In this document: piece after piece, positions 1-8,907 of the stretch
Layout: the number at the start of each line of letters is the position of its first letter
How positions within the stretch are numbered: the first letter of the stretch is position 1
DNA from: Photorhabdus cinerea
Lineage (GTDB): Bacteria; Pseudomonadota; Gammaproteobacteria; Enterobacterales; Enterobacteriaceae
Direction: 5' to 3'
Assembly: GCF_011189575.1 (NCBI RefSeq)
Contig: NZ_PUJW01000009.1
Span: 1 to 64,000, forward strand
Length of the DNA: 64,000 nucleotides
Translations under genes and position numbers: made by a program
The notes under the pieces: model-generated
Seen by the model: only the letters and a program-made list of their open reading frames with translations
Databases searched by the model: none
Told to the model about the DNA's origin: nothing

Positions 1-90
1 TGTTGTTCACTCTTCAAGACTTGTCAGTATTTTTTTGTGATACCGTCTTGTGAGTGCCCACACAGATTGTCTGATTAATTGTTAAAGAGC
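1..90 (-). promoter_or_regulatory. rRNA operon leader with boxA antitermination element
   Basis: Read on the minus strand this is the transcribed leader just ahead of 16S rRNA. It contains GCTCTTTAACA (boxA, 80-90), then a stretch very like the E. coli rrn leader with the CAGACAATCTGTGTGGGCAC core, ending in GAAGAGTGAAC. boxA recruits the Nus antitermination complex. The 16S gene itself lies left of base 1. In E. coli rrnG also follows clpB in this orientation. Confidence 0.9.
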
Positions 91-132
91 AGGCTGCCAT
101 AAAATCGCATGTTCCCGGTCAGCCGGGTGCGT

Positions 133-160
133 ATATTACGCTGTTCGCCCGCAGAGTCAA
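133..160 (-). promoter_or_regulatory. rrn P2 promoter
   Basis: Minus-strand -35 TTGACT (155-160), 16-bp spacer and -10 TAATAT (133-138). The 16-bp spacer is typical of rRNA promoters. It lies downstream of a second promoter at 231-258, the usual P1-P2 tandem. Confidence 0.85.
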
Positions 161-230
161 GCGCTTATTCACGTTGCTCTGCCTGACCCCACCAGCTTTT
201 TTCTCAGCGGGGTGTCGGTCAGTGGGGCGC

Positions 231-258
231 ATTATAGGGCGTTCTTCGGCGCTGGCAA
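231..258 (-). promoter_or_regulatory. rrn P1 promoter
   Basis: Minus-strand -35 TTGCCA (253-258), 16-bp spacer, -10 TATAAT (231-236), followed by a GC-rich GCGCC discriminator typical of stringently controlled stable-RNA promoters. The A/T-rich DNA upstream (about 266-340) fits an UP element and Fis region, though no individual Fis sites were resolved. Confidence 0.88.
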
Positions 259-338
259 GTGTTTATTTGAAAAAAAAATCCGCTTGATTACCAATTAATC
301 GAAAACAACGCTAAATTACGATTTTTTACACAAAATGG

Positions 339-366
339 AAAAAAAAGAGGCAGTTCCCTACCTCTT
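339..366 (-). terminator. Rho-independent terminator after clpB
   Basis: On the minus strand AAGAGG (361-366) pairs with CCTCTT (345-350) and is followed by a run of U. It sits 31 bp past the clpB stop codon and separates clpB from the rrn promoters. Confidence 0.8.
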
Positions 367-396
367 CATCTTCAATTTCTTCAACTTAGTATAAAA

Positions 397-2970
397 TTAC
401 TGTTTTGCTATGATATGGCCATTTTCCATATCCAGAGTAACTGGTTTTCCTGGCAATAGCTGGCCGGAAAGTATCTTTTGAGCTAATGGGTTTTCAATCT
501 CCTGCTGGATAGCCCGCTTCAATGGTCGTGCACCATAAACAGGATCGAACCCAGCTTCTGCCAACATTTCCAACGCTTGCTGAGTAATTGTAACTTGATA
601 ACCGCGTTCTTCCAGACGTTTGTACAAGCGCTGCAATTGGATATCTGCAATCTCTGATAAATGCCGACGCCCTAATGGATGGAACACAACAGCTTCATCA
701 ATACGGTTAATAAACTCAGGTCTGAAATGATGGCTAACAATTCCCATCACAATATCTTTCATTTCACTATAATTCAGGCTGCCTAAACGTTCCTGGATCA
801 CGTCCGACCCGAGATTAGAAGTCATGATTACAACTGTGTTACGGAAATCGACAGTACGACCTTGCCCATCAGTCAATCGACCATCATCCAGTACTTGCAA
901 TAAGATATTGAATACATCCGGGTGCGCTTTTTCCACTTCATCAAACAAAATAACGGAATAAGGTCGGCGACGAACAGCTTCTGTCAGATAACCACCTTCC
1001 TCATAACCAACATACCCTGGAGGTGCTCCCACCAACCGTGATACCGCATGCTTTTCCATAAATTCAGACATATCGATACGCACCATTGCGTCATCGCTAT
1101 CAAACAGGAAATTCGCTAACGCCTTGCACAACTCAGTTTTACCAACTCCGGTCGGACCAAGGAACAAGAATGAACCAATCGGACGGTTTGGATCAGCTAA
1201 TCCAGCGCGGCTACGACGAATCGCATTGGAGACTGCATTTACTGCTTCATCCTGACCAATAACACGTTTGTGCAATTCTTGCTCCATGCATAACAGTTTA
1301 TCTTTTTCACTCTCAAGCATTCTGGAAACAGGAATACCCGTCCAACGAGCAAGAATTTCAGCAATTTCTACATCGGTAACTTTGTTACGAAGAAGTTTCA
1401 TATTCTTACCTTCAGCTTGTGTGGCTGCGGCAAGTTGTTTTTCCAGTCCGGGTATTTTTCCGTATTGAATTTCAGACATCTTCGCTAGGTCACCACTACG
1501 GCGGGCCTGTTCTAGGCTGATACGGGCGTTTTCTAGTTCTGCTTTTATATGCTGAGTACCAGTAAGCTCAGCTTTCTCAGCTTTCCATTCTTCTTCCAGC
1601 TCAGAATATTCGCGTTCTTTTACAATCAGCTCTTCATTAAGCATTTCAAGCCGTTTTTTACTGGCACCATCAGACTCTTTTTTCAATGCCTGCTGTTCCA
1701 GCTTTAATTGAATGACCCGACGTTCCAAGCGGTCCAACGTTTCAGGTTTTGAATCCATTTGCATACGCAGACTAGCTCCGGCTTCATCGATCAAGTCGAT
1801 AGCTTTGTCTGGCAACATACGATCTGAGATATAACGATGAGATAATGTTGCTGCCGCGACAATGGCAGGATCTGTAATCTGTACATGATGATGTAACTCA
1901 TAACGTTCTTTCAGACCGCGCAAAATAGCGATAGTGTCCTCCACTGAAGGTTCTGCAACGTAGACTTTTTGGAAACGGCGTTCCAATGCCGCATCTTTTT
2001 CAATGTATTGACGATATTCATCTAGTGTTGTTGCACCAACACAGTGAAGTTCACCACGAGCCAAAGCGGGTTTCAACATATTACCGGCATCCATTGCCCC
2101 ATCAGCTTTACCCGCACCAACCATAGTATGTAATTCATCAATAAACAGAATGACATTACCTTCCTGTTTGGAAAGATCATTCAGCACACCTTTCAAGCGT
2201 TCTTCAAATTCACCACGATATTTAGCCCCTGCTAACAGAGCTCCCATATCCAGAGAAAGAACCCTCTTATTTTTCAGCCCTTCTGGAACTTCGCCATTAA
2301 TAATCCGTTGAGCCAGCCCTTCAACGATAGCCGTTTTACCAACCCCTGGTTCACCAATCAGCACTGGATTATTTTTAGTACGGCGTTGCAATACTTGAAT
2401 AGTACGGCGAATTTCTTCGTCGCGGCCAATCACCGGATCAAGCTTGCCTTGTTCAGCTCGTTCAGTAAGATCAATGGTATATTTTTTCAGAGCCTGGCGT
2501 TGATCTTCCGCTCCCTGATCATAAACTTTTTCACCACCACGCACCTGCTCTATTGCCTTAGTGATTTTTTCTTTTGTTGCTCCAGCAGTTTTCAGTATGT
2601 CATTCAATGAGCCACGTTCTTCCAGTGCTGCCAGAACAAATAATTCAGAGGAAATAAAATTATCTCCCTCCTTTTGTGCTAGTTTGTCGCACAAGTTTAA
2701 ATGACGAATTAAGTCGTTAGATGGTTGTACATCACCACCAGCACCCTGTACCTGTGGCAAACGTTCTAAAACCTGCTCAAGTTGGTTGCTGAAACGACCA
2801 GTATCGATCCCAATTGACGTTAATAATGGGCGAATAGAACCACCGTCCTGTTTCAACAGTGAGCTCATCAAGTGAATTGGTTCGATAAATTGATTATCAT
2901 TCCCCAGTGCAAGGGACTGGGCGTCAGCGAGAGCAAGCTGGAATTTATTAGTAAGACGATCCAGACGCAT
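397..2970 (-). CDS. clpB: ATP-dependent disaggregase ClpB (Hsp100)
   Basis: Cytoplasmic hexameric AAA+ chaperone that works with DnaK to pull proteins out of aggregates. The 857 aa match the usual ClpB length. Visible in order: Clp N-domain repeats (about 1-145), first AAA+ module with Walker A GEPGVGKTA, the charged coiled-coil middle domain (about 400-520) typical of ClpB, and second AAA+ module with GPTGVGKTE. Both arginine-rich AAA+ regions look complete. The ATG is preceded by a strong GGAGGT Shine-Dalgarno site. It is transcribed from a heat-shock promoter at 3012-3039 and ends at its own terminator. Confidence 0.98.
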   Translation of the reverse strand: MRLDRLTNKFQLALADAQSLALGNDNQFIEPIHLMSSLLKQDGGSIRPLLTSIGIDTGRFSNQLEQVLERLPQVQGAGGDVQPSNDLIRHLNLCDKLAQKEGDNFISSELFVLAALEERGSLNDILKTAGATKEKITKAIEQVRGGEKVYDQGAEDQRQALKKYTIDLTERAEQGKLDPVIGRDEEIRRTIQVLQRRTKNNPVLIGEPGVGKTAIVEGLAQRIINGEVPEGLKNKRVLSLDMGALLAGAKYRGEFEERLKGVLNDLSKQEGNVILFIDELHTMVGAGKADGAMDAGNMLKPALARGELHCVGATTLDEYRQYIEKDAALERRFQKVYVAEPSVEDTIAILRGLKERYELHHHVQITDPAIVAAATLSHRYISDRMLPDKAIDLIDEAGASLRMQMDSKPETLDRLERRVIQLKLEQQALKKESDGASKKRLEMLNEELIVKEREYSELEEEWKAEKAELTGTQHIKAELENARISLEQARRSGDLAKMSEIQYGKIPGLEKQLAAATQAEGKNMKLLRNKVTDVEIAEILARWTGIPVSRMLESEKDKLLCMEQELHKRVIGQDEAVNAVSNAIRRSRAGLADPNRPIGSFLFLGPTGVGKTELCKALANFLFDSDDAMVRIDMSEFMEKHAVSRLVGAPPGYVGYEEGGYLTEAVRRRPYSVILFDEVEKAHPDVFNILLQVLDDGRLTDGQGRTVDFRNTVVIMTSNLGSDVIQERLGSLNYSEMKDIVMGIVSHHFRPEFINRIDEAVVFHPLGRRHLSEIADIQLQRLYKRLEERGYQVTITQQALEMLAEAGFDPVYGARPLKRAIQQEIENPLAQKILSGQLLPGKPVTLDMENGHIIAKQ

Positions 2971-3011
2971 AACACCTCCAAATACTAATCAGAATTTCGC
3001 TACTGGAGATT

Positions 3012-3039
3012 AGATGAGGCCATTCCTCAAATATTCAAG
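3012..3039 (-). promoter_or_regulatory. sigma32 heat-shock promoter of clpB
   Basis: Minus-strand CTTGAA (3034-3039), 14-bp spacer and CCTCATCT (3012-3019), compared with the sigma32 consensus CTTGAA-N13/15-CCCCATNT. It lies about 40 bp upstream of the clpB start codon. Confidence 0.85.
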
Positions 3040-3105
3040 GTTTATTCTGAAAAGCAAATTGTGAGACATTATCTTATGCGCCAGCGGATCGCCCCATGGA
3101 ATAGG

Positions 3106-3837
3106 TTATATCAGCCAGATTAAAGTTGCCATACGTCCGGTGATCCCATCACGACGATAAGAGAAAAACTTCTCTTTATTATTGACAGTACACTCGGCAC
3201 CCCCAAAAATCGCTTTTACACCAATAGATTGCAATTTTAATTTTGCCAACAAATATATATCTGCTAAGTATTTCTCACCAAAATGCACAAAAGCTTTGCT
3301 CAGATCAGAATTCTGGACCACAAACGCGTCCATAACTTCATTGCCAACCTCAAATTCTTTCGCGCTAATCGCAGGTCCTAACCAAGCTTGAATCTGATCA
3401 GGCTTAGCTTTAAATTGCCTAATCGTATTTTCCAGTACTCCAGCACATAAACCGCGCCAACCTGCATGAGCTGCTGCAATCTCATCACCGTCAGAGCTAC
3501 AAAATAGCACAGGTAAACAATCTGCTGTCATCACAGCACAAACTTGCCCAAGAATGTTGGTGTAAACCGCATCAGCTTTATTATTTTCCACTGGCTGACC
3601 ATTGAGTCTCACAACACGAGTGCCATGAACCTGTTCTAACCAAACTGGCTGCTGAGGCAATTCTGCCACCTCAGCTAATATCTGCCTGTTTTGGTCAACA
3701 ACATCAGGATTATCTCCAACATGCTTACCAAGATTTAAACTATCATAAGGTGGCAAGCTGATTCCGCCCAAGCGAGTAGAACTACAGGTTTTTACTGTTG
3801 TAGGTTGTGGCCAGTTTGGAAAAATAAGCGATGTCAT
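3106..3837 (-). CDS. pgeF: peptidoglycan editing factor PgeF (YfiH, laccase-domain)
   Basis: YfiH/PgeF family protein of 243 aa, the usual size. Family members have a multicopper-oxidase-like fold. In E. coli the protein has been linked to removing misincorporated amino acids from peptidoglycan precursors, and it has also been reported to act as a polyphenol oxidase. The conserved metal-site region TADCLPVLF...AAAHAGWRG is present, with a second conserved Cys near the C-terminus (GAECTV). The ATG follows the rluD TAG stop with no gap, so the two genes are almost certainly translationally coupled. Confidence 0.93.
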   Translation of the reverse strand: MTSLIFPNWPQPTTVKTCSSTRLGGISLPPYDSLNLGKHVGDNPDVVDQNRQILAEVAELPQQPVWLEQVHGTRVVRLNGQPVENNKADAVYTNILGQVCAVMTADCLPVLFCSSDGDEIAAAHAGWRGLCAGVLENTIRQFKAKPDQIQAWLGPAISAKEFEVGNEVMDAFVVQNSDLSKAFVHFGEKYLADIYLLAKLKLQSIGVKAIFGGAECTVNNKEKFFSYRRDGITGRMATLIWLI

Positions 3838-4815
3838 CTACCAATCCATATCATCTTTGAACACTTCTGCATCAGCTTTTAATGCATTAATCAGAATGAC
3901 CATATCTTCAGGTAGTTCAGCATGCCATTCCATTTCAATGCCTGTAATTGGATGATAGAGACGCAACATTGTTGCGTGCAATGCCTGACGATCAAAGTTG
4001 CGCATCACATCGCGAAATTCATCGGAAGCCCCTTTTAGAGGGCGAGGACGACCACCATACAGAGGATCTCCCACCAATGAGTGGCTAATATGAGCCATGT
4101 GAACACGTATCTGATGTGTTCTACCTGTTTCTAGCCTCAGACGCAAACGGGTATGTGCCCTGAAATGCTCCATCACCCGGTAGCGGGTAATAGCAGGTTT
4201 TCCCATCGGATGCACCGCCATATGCGTTCGTTTTGTCGGATGGCGTGAAATTGGCTCTTCAACTATTCCACCCGCAGTCATTCGTCCTGTCGCTACAGCT
4301 TCATATTCACGAGTAATTTCGCGTAGTTGAAGTGACTCTACTAAACGGGTTTGAGCTGGAACAGTTTTAGCTATAACCATAAGCCCAGTCGTATCTTTAT
4401 CGAGGCGATGAACAATGCCTGCCCGGGGAACATCGGCTATTTCAGGGTAGCGGTATAGCAGAGCATTTAATACCGTACCATCTGGATTTCCCGCTCCCGG
4501 ATGAACGACCAAATCACGCGGTTTGTTTATTACTAGAATATCATCATCTTCATAGACAATATTTAACGCAATATCCTGAGGTTCCCAACGCGCATCTTCC
4601 TCAATGATAGCATCAATTGAAACTTCTTCACCTCCCAGCACTTTTTCTTTTGGCTTATTGATTAATTTACCATTAACCTGAACTCTATCATCCAAGATCC
4701 AATCTTTTATGCGTGATCTTGAATAATCAGGGAACAATTCGGCCAAAGCCTGATCTAAACGTTGACCGAGCTGAGATTCGGCGACTGTTGCATTAAGTCG
4801 TATTTGTTGTGCCAT
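3838..4815 (-). CDS. rluD: 23S rRNA pseudouridine(1911/1915/1917) synthase RluD
   Basis: Converts uridines 1911, 1915 and 1917 in helix 69 of 23S rRNA to pseudouridine late in 50S assembly. The 325 aa hold an N-terminal S4-type RNA-binding domain (about 18-80) and a catalytic RsuA/RluA domain with the HRLDKDTTGL motif carrying the catalytic Asp. The ETGRTHQIRVH segment is also present. It is the first gene of an rluD-pgeF pair and is divergent from bamD. No unusual residues were seen. Confidence 0.97.
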   Translation of the reverse strand: MAQQIRLNATVAESQLGQRLDQALAELFPDYSRSRIKDWILDDRVQVNGKLINKPKEKVLGGEEVSIDAIIEEDARWEPQDIALNIVYEDDDILVINKPRDLVVHPGAGNPDGTVLNALLYRYPEIADVPRAGIVHRLDKDTTGLMVIAKTVPAQTRLVESLQLREITREYEAVATGRMTAGGIVEEPISRHPTKRTHMAVHPMGKPAITRYRVMEHFRAHTRLRLRLETGRTHQIRVHMAHISHSLVGDPLYGGRPRPLKGASDEFRDVMRNFDRQALHATMLRLYHPITGIEMEWHAELPEDMVILINALKADAEVFKDDMDW

Positions 4816-4953
4816 ATATTGTTTCTACACTTACGTTGAGTTTTGACGGCAGAGCCGTTTAATTTAATATAGTGTGCTATTGTAACTCGATCTTTTACCG
4901 GGAGCTTCATGGATAGTCTCCCAGAAAAACACTCATAGGATAATCAACACGTG

Positions 4954-5685
4954 ATGATACGCATGAAATATCTAGTGGCAGCAGCCACATTGAGCCTGGT
5001 ACTTTCCGGGTGCTCTGGTAATAAGAATGTTGTCCCCGACAGCACACCTTCAGAAATTTATTCTGCGGGTCAGGAAAAGCTGCAAGACGGTAACTATAAA
5101 GGTGCCATCACGCAATTGGAAACCCTCGATAACCGCTATCCATTTGGCCCTTACTCGCAGCAAGTACAACTTGATCTGATTTATGCTTATTATAAATCCT
5201 CTGACTTACCAATGGCATTAGCTTCTATTGACCGCTTTATGCGCCTAAACCCAACTCATCCCAACATTGATTATGTTCTGTACATGCGAGGATTAACCTC
5301 GCAAGCACTGGATGACAGCGCACTGCAAAGTTTCTTCGGGATCGACCGTTCAGATCGTGATCCTGAACATGCCAGGGCATCATTCAGAGATTTCAGCCAG
5401 TTAGTACGTTATTATCCTAACAGCCTGTATGCTACCGATGCCAGAAAACGTTTAATGTTTATCAAAGAGCGCCTGGCAAAATATGAACTTTCTGTTGTGG
5501 AATATTATAACAAACGTGGAGCTTATGTCGCAGTAGTAAATCGAGCTGAACAAATGCTGCATGATTACCCCGATACGCAATCAACCCTCAAAGTGCTGCC
5601 TTATATGGAAAAAGCCTATACACGTTTAGGCTTAACAGCACAGGCAGATAAAGTAGCAAAACTAATTGCTGCTAATCCAGCATAA
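4954..5685 (+). CDS. bamD: outer membrane assembly lipoprotein BamD
   Basis: Essential lipoprotein of the BAM complex that inserts beta-barrels into the outer membrane from the periplasmic face. A lipoprotein signal with lipobox LSGC is followed by TPR repeats (RYPFGPYSQQVQLDLIYAYY, LNPTHPNIDYV, YYPNSLYATDA). I start at ATG 4954 because the product then begins MIRMKYLV, aligned to E. coli BamD. A GTG at 4951 is better spaced from the AGGA at 4938 and would add one residue. It is divergent from rluD. Confidence 0.96.
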   Translation: MIRMKYLVAAATLSLVLSGCSGNKNVVPDSTPSEIYSAGQEKLQDGNYKGAITQLETLDNRYPFGPYSQQVQLDLIYAYYKSSDLPMALASIDRFMRLNPTHPNIDYVLYMRGLTSQALDDSALQSFFGIDRSDRDPEHARASFRDFSQLVRYYPNSLYATDARKRLMFIKERLAKYELSVVEYYNKRGAYVAVVNRAEQMLHDYPDTQSTLKVLPYMEKAYTRLGLTAQADKVAKLIAANPA

Positions 5686-5693
5686 AGAAGTAT

Positions 5694-5730
5694 AAAATAA
5701 AACAGCAGTTCCGGCTGTTGTTTTATTTTT
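5694..5730 (+). terminator. Rho-independent terminator after bamD
   Basis: AAAACAGCAG and CTGTTGTTTT form a stem around TTCCGG, flanked by A-rich DNA before and T-rich DNA after, so it can work in the forward direction. It is 9 bp past the bamD stop. Confidence 0.85.
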
Positions 5731-5885
5731 ACTCATAAAATTCAAAAAAGGCCGTTTGTCAATAGGGTTAATAATGGCTCAACTTATCAATAATGGCTCA
5801 TAAGCCCCCACCCCGCAACAGGTATTCTTCGTATTCTTATTATTAATCACAATTACTTCAACTACTTGACAAATACCTGATTAAA

Positions 5886-5901
5886 AGTGATTTAAATCAC
5901 C
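5886..5901 (+). promoter_or_regulatory. CRP-type binding site upstream of raiA
   Basis: AGTGATTTAAATCACC contains the palindrome GTGA-N6-TCAC, which fits the CRP consensus TGTGA-N6-TCACA with only the outer bases off. It lies 69 bp upstream of the raiA start. raiA is under cAMP-CRP control in E. coli, so CRP is the natural reading. A run of T after the palindrome means a weak terminator is also possible. Confidence 0.6.
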
Positions 5902-5969
5902 TTTTTTGTGAAAAAGAATTGTATGCTGAAATCATTAAAGGCGGATCATCAATGATGAGAGGTAACTAT

Positions 5970-6299
5970 ATGATAGTGAATATTACCAGCAAAAAAATGG
6001 AAATTACCCCAGCAATTCGCAACCACGTAGAAAACCGTCTGAACAAACTAAATAAGTGGCAAGTGAATCTGATAAACCCTCATATTATTCTATCAAAAGG
6101 GCCACAGGCTTTTATAGCTGATGCAACCATAAGTATACCAAATGGTACATTGGTTGCCGGTGCAAAACATGAAGATATGTATATTGCTATCAATGAGCTG
6201 TTAGCAAAATTGGAGCGCCAGTTAAATAAAGTACAGCACAAAGGTGAAGCACGTCGTACTCACAACAGTGTTAAAGAATCAAATCTTAACCTCCAATAA
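5970..6299 (+). CDS. raiA: ribosome-associated inhibitor RaiA (YfiA)
   Basis: Stationary-phase and cold-shock factor that binds the 30S decoding region, blocks translation and limits 100S dimer formation. The 109 aa match E. coli YfiA closely, beginning MIVNITSKKMEITPAI and containing the KHEDMYIAINEL segment typical of the sigma54-modulation/S30EA fold. The frame is open upstream, but this ATG has GAGAGG eight bases before it and matches the E. coli start. It stands alone, with a CRP-type site upstream and a strong terminator downstream. Confidence 0.96.
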   Translation: MIVNITSKKMEITPAIRNHVENRLNKLNKWQVNLINPHIILSKGPQAFIADATISIPNGTLVAGAKHEDMYIAINELLAKLERQLNKVQHKGEARRTHNSVKESNLNLQ

Positions 6300-6319
6300 A
6301 ATAACTATATCCTGTCTCT

Positions 6320-6348
6320 AACGCGTCCAATTTGGACGCGTTTTTTTA
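6320..6348 (+). terminator. Rho-independent terminator after raiA
   Basis: ACGCGTCC-AATT-GGACGCGT stem followed directly by a T run, 20 bp after the raiA stop codon. Confidence 0.93.
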
Positions 6349-6409
6349 TTGACAGAAACAACGACATGAGGTTAATTAGAGTATATTGTTTATGCAGACG
6401 GTAAGTACA

Positions 6410-6478
6410 ATGAATATAAACCTGTTTTTCTTCTCTTTCTTTTTTCACCTTCTCTTAAGGGAGGCTTTCGTCATTTAA
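6410..6478 (+). CDS. pheL: phe operon leader peptide PheL
   Basis: A 22-codon open frame starts at ATG 6410 and reads MNINLFFFSFFFHLLLREAF then Val-Ile-stop, with two FFF triplets. Seven Phe codons ahead of a terminator and pheA identify it as the attenuation leader peptide: ribosome stalling at Phe codons when charged tRNA-Phe is scarce lets pheA transcription continue. E. coli PheL is 15 aa and stops before the GGGAGGC segment, whereas here the frame runs through that segment. The Shine-Dalgarno site (GGTAAG) is weak. Confidence 0.88.
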   Translation: MNINLFFFSFFFHLLLREAFVI

Positions 6479-6527
6479 GAAAGAACAAGAAGACGAACAG
6501 TCAGCCTCCCAATCGGGGGGCTTTTTT
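6459..6527 (+). promoter_or_regulatory. pheA attenuator (antiterminator and terminator)
   Basis: Terminator stem AGCCTCCC (6503-6510) with GGGGGGCT (6515-6522), then a T run. The competing antiterminator pairs GGGAGGCT (6459-6466) with the same AGCCTCCC, and the pairing is extended by TTCGTC (6467-6472) with GACGAA (6492-6497). The arrangement is that of E. coli pheL-pheA attenuation. Confidence 0.9.
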
Positions 6528-6583
6528 CTGTCCACTGTAAACATATTATTATCAGAATATGAATAACCAATTAGGAACTCATT

Positions 6584-7741
6584 ATGGATCAAAACAATTT
6601 GCTGAAAATACGGAAAAAAGTCAGCGAACTTGATTTAAAGTTACTGGTTTTACTGGCAGAACGTCGCCAATTAGCTTCTGATATTGCGCAGACTAAACTA
6701 CAGGATAATCGTCCTATAAGAGACAAGGATCGTGAACGGGAGCTGCTGGATGTTCTAATTACGAAAGGGAAAAATCACGGGCTTGATGGCTTTTATATCA
6801 CTCGTCTGTTTCAAACGATTATCGAAGATTCTGTACTTACACAACAGGCATTATTGCAACAATACCTTAATCAAACACCTTACGATTCAGCCCACATTGC
6901 ATTCCTTGGTCCTCGTGGTTCCTATTCTCATATCGCAGCCCGCCAATATGCTGCACGTCATTTTGATCAATTGATTGAATGCAGTTGCCATAAGTTCCAG
7001 GATATTTTTTCCTTGGTCGAAACAGGTCAAGCTGATTACGGGATGCTGCCGATTGAAAACACCAGTTCTGGCTCTATCAATGATGTTTATGACTTATTGC
7101 AACATACCAACCTGTCAATTGTAGGCGAAATAAATATTCCTATTAATCATTGCCTACTGGTTGCAAACGATACAAAACTATCGAAGATAAAAACGGTTTA
7201 CAGCCATCCTCAACCATTCCAACAATGTAGCCAGTATATTAATCAATTCCCACATTGGAAAATCGAATATTGCGAAAGCACTGCCGCAGCCATGCAAAGG
7301 GTAGCTGAAGAGAATTCACCAGATATCGCAGCCTTAGGCAGTGAAGTTGGCGGAGCACTTTATCAGTTACAAGTTTTGGCTCAAAACTTGGCAAATCAAC
7401 CACATAATATTACCCGTTTCATCATCGTTGCTCGTCAGCCTATTGAAGTTTCAGGACAGGTACCGGCCAAAACAACATTTATTATGGCAACTGGACAACA
7501 AGCTGGTGCATTGGTAGACGCACTTATGGTTCTAAAAAAACATAATATTATTATGAGTAAACTGGAATCCCGCCCAATTAATGGCAATCCATGGGAGGAG
7601 ATGTTTTACATTGATGTTCAAGCCAACCTCCGTTCAATCAATATGCAGAACGTCTTGAAAGCATTGGCGAAAATCACTCATTCACTGAAAGTACTAGGTT
7701 GTTATCCGACAGAAAGTGTAGTTCCTGTTAGCCCATCCTAA
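6584..7741 (+). CDS. pheA: bifunctional chorismate mutase/prephenate dehydratase (P-protein)
   Basis: Makes phenylpyruvate from chorismate via prephenate, committing carbon to phenylalanine. The 385 aa comprise an AroQ-type chorismate mutase domain (about 1-95, RKKVSELDLKLLVLLAERRQLA), a prephenate dehydratase domain (about 103-285, GPRGSYSHIAARQYA) and a C-terminal ACT domain carrying the Phe-feedback motifs GALVDAL and ESRP. TAGGA precedes the ATG. It is controlled by the pheL attenuator upstream and is convergent with tyrA across a shared terminator. Confidence 0.98.
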   Translation: MDQNNLLKIRKKVSELDLKLLVLLAERRQLASDIAQTKLQDNRPIRDKDRERELLDVLITKGKNHGLDGFYITRLFQTIIEDSVLTQQALLQQYLNQTPYDSAHIAFLGPRGSYSHIAARQYAARHFDQLIECSCHKFQDIFSLVETGQADYGMLPIENTSSGSINDVYDLLQHTNLSIVGEINIPINHCLLVANDTKLSKIKTVYSHPQPFQQCSQYINQFPHWKIEYCESTAAAMQRVAEENSPDIAALGSEVGGALYQLQVLAQNLANQPHNITRFIIVARQPIEVSGQVPAKTTFIMATGQQAGALVDALMVLKKHNIIMSKLESRPINGNPWEEMFYIDVQANLRSINMQNVLKALAKITHSLKVLGCYPTESVVPVSPS

Positions 7742-7747
7742 ATAAAA

Positions 7748-7778
7748 AAAACCGGGTACCAAGATATCCGGTTTTTTT
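7748..7778. terminator. bidirectional terminator between pheA and tyrA
   Basis: AAAACCGG and CCGGTTTT form a stem with A-rich and T-rich flanks, between the convergent pheA and tyrA stop codons, so it can serve both strands. Confidence 0.85.
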
Positions 7779-7780
7779 CA

Positions 7781-8902
7781 TTATTGGCGGTTATCATTCG
7801 CTTGCTGAAGTAATACCCGGCTCTCTTTCATAAAGCGAAATGCATAATCACCAAACCATTCACTAACGCTTTTAAAACTACTGATAAAAGCTTGTTTATC
7901 CTGATTTTCCAGTATCTCAAGCGCTTGTCCAAAACTTTGATGATAACGGCGTATCAAATCAATATTCTCTGGTGATGACATAATAATATCAGCGTAGAGC
8001 TGAGGGTCCTGTGCAAATAACCGCCCGACCATAATTAGTTCTAATCGATAAATTGGCGAGGATATTGATAATAATTGCTGCAAATCAGCACCTTCCTGTG
8101 CAAGATGTTTCCCATAAACAAATGTTGTGAAGTGGCGTAATGCTTGGATAAAACTCATGTTTTTATCATGCTGTTCAGGATTTATCTGGTACAAACAAGC
8201 CCCCCAAACCAGCAATTGTTCCAAAAACCACTGATAAGCTTTGGATTGGCGTCCATCACAGTAAACAACAACTTGTTTTACCAAACTACCTACATCAGGT
8301 CCAAACATAGGATGTAATCCCAACACAGGACCTTTATGCACATCAAGCATAGCCTGTACTGGCTCCCGCTTAACGGATGCCAAATCCACCAAAATGCAAT
8401 GATCAGGCAATGGTGGTAAACGACGAATAACCTCTTCCGTTAAATGAATAGGTACACTGATAATGACCATACCTGCACCATTCAGAATCTGCTCTGCGTC
8501 AGGCCAATCCTGTGATTCCAAATTTCTGACCTTATAACCAGATAAAGTTAACAGGCGACCAAACAGTTTCCCCATTTTGCCTAAGCCACCAATAATAACT
8601 ATCGGTCCCAATTGAGGGCAAAGAGTCTTAAACCCTTTATTATTTTCGCTAGTATAAGACTCCCGCATAATACGACGCAGAATATCTTCAATTAAATCCG
8701 GTGGAACACCAAAATTTTCAGCCTCTTGACGACGCGAAGCAAACATCGCAATTTCTCTATCAGGCGCATAAATTGGCAGCCCATTCTGGCTCTTTACTTC
8801 ACCAACCTCTGCAACTAATTCCAGGCGCTTTGCCAGTAAAGACAGCAACGCTCTATCCACTTCATCAATCTGATCCCGCAATTGAGATAATTCAGCTACC
8901 AT
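7781..8902 (-). CDS. tyrA: bifunctional chorismate mutase/prephenate dehydrogenase (T-protein)
   Basis: Converts chorismate to prephenate and then to 4-hydroxyphenylpyruvate with NAD+, the committed step to tyrosine. The 373 aa have an AroQ mutase domain (about 1-90) and a dehydrogenase domain with the dinucleotide-binding segment IIGGLGKMGKLFGRLL and the GLHPMFGPD motif. The start at 8902 (MVAELSQLRDQIDEVD) aligns with E. coli TyrA. The longer open frame that overlaps aroF is not used. It lies 5 bp after the aroF stop, so aroF-tyrA form an operon as in E. coli. Confidence 0.98.
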   Translation of the reverse strand: MVAELSQLRDQIDEVDRALLSLLAKRLELVAEVGEVKSQNGLPIYAPDREIAMFASRRQEAENFGVPPDLIEDILRRIMRESYTSENNKGFKTLCPQLGPIVIIGGLGKMGKLFGRLLTLSGYKVRNLESQDWPDAEQILNGAGMVIISVPIHLTEEVIRRLPPLPDHCILVDLASVKREPVQAMLDVHKGPVLGLHPMFGPDVGSLVKQVVVYCDGRQSKAYQWFLEQLLVWGACLYQINPEQHDKNMSFIQALRHFTTFVYGKHLAQEGADLQQLLSISSPIYRLELIMVGRLFAQDPQLYADIIMSSPENIDLIRRYHQSFGQALEILENQDKQAFISSFKSVSEWFGDYAFRFMKESRVLLQQANDNRQ

Positions 8903-8907
8903 ATTTA

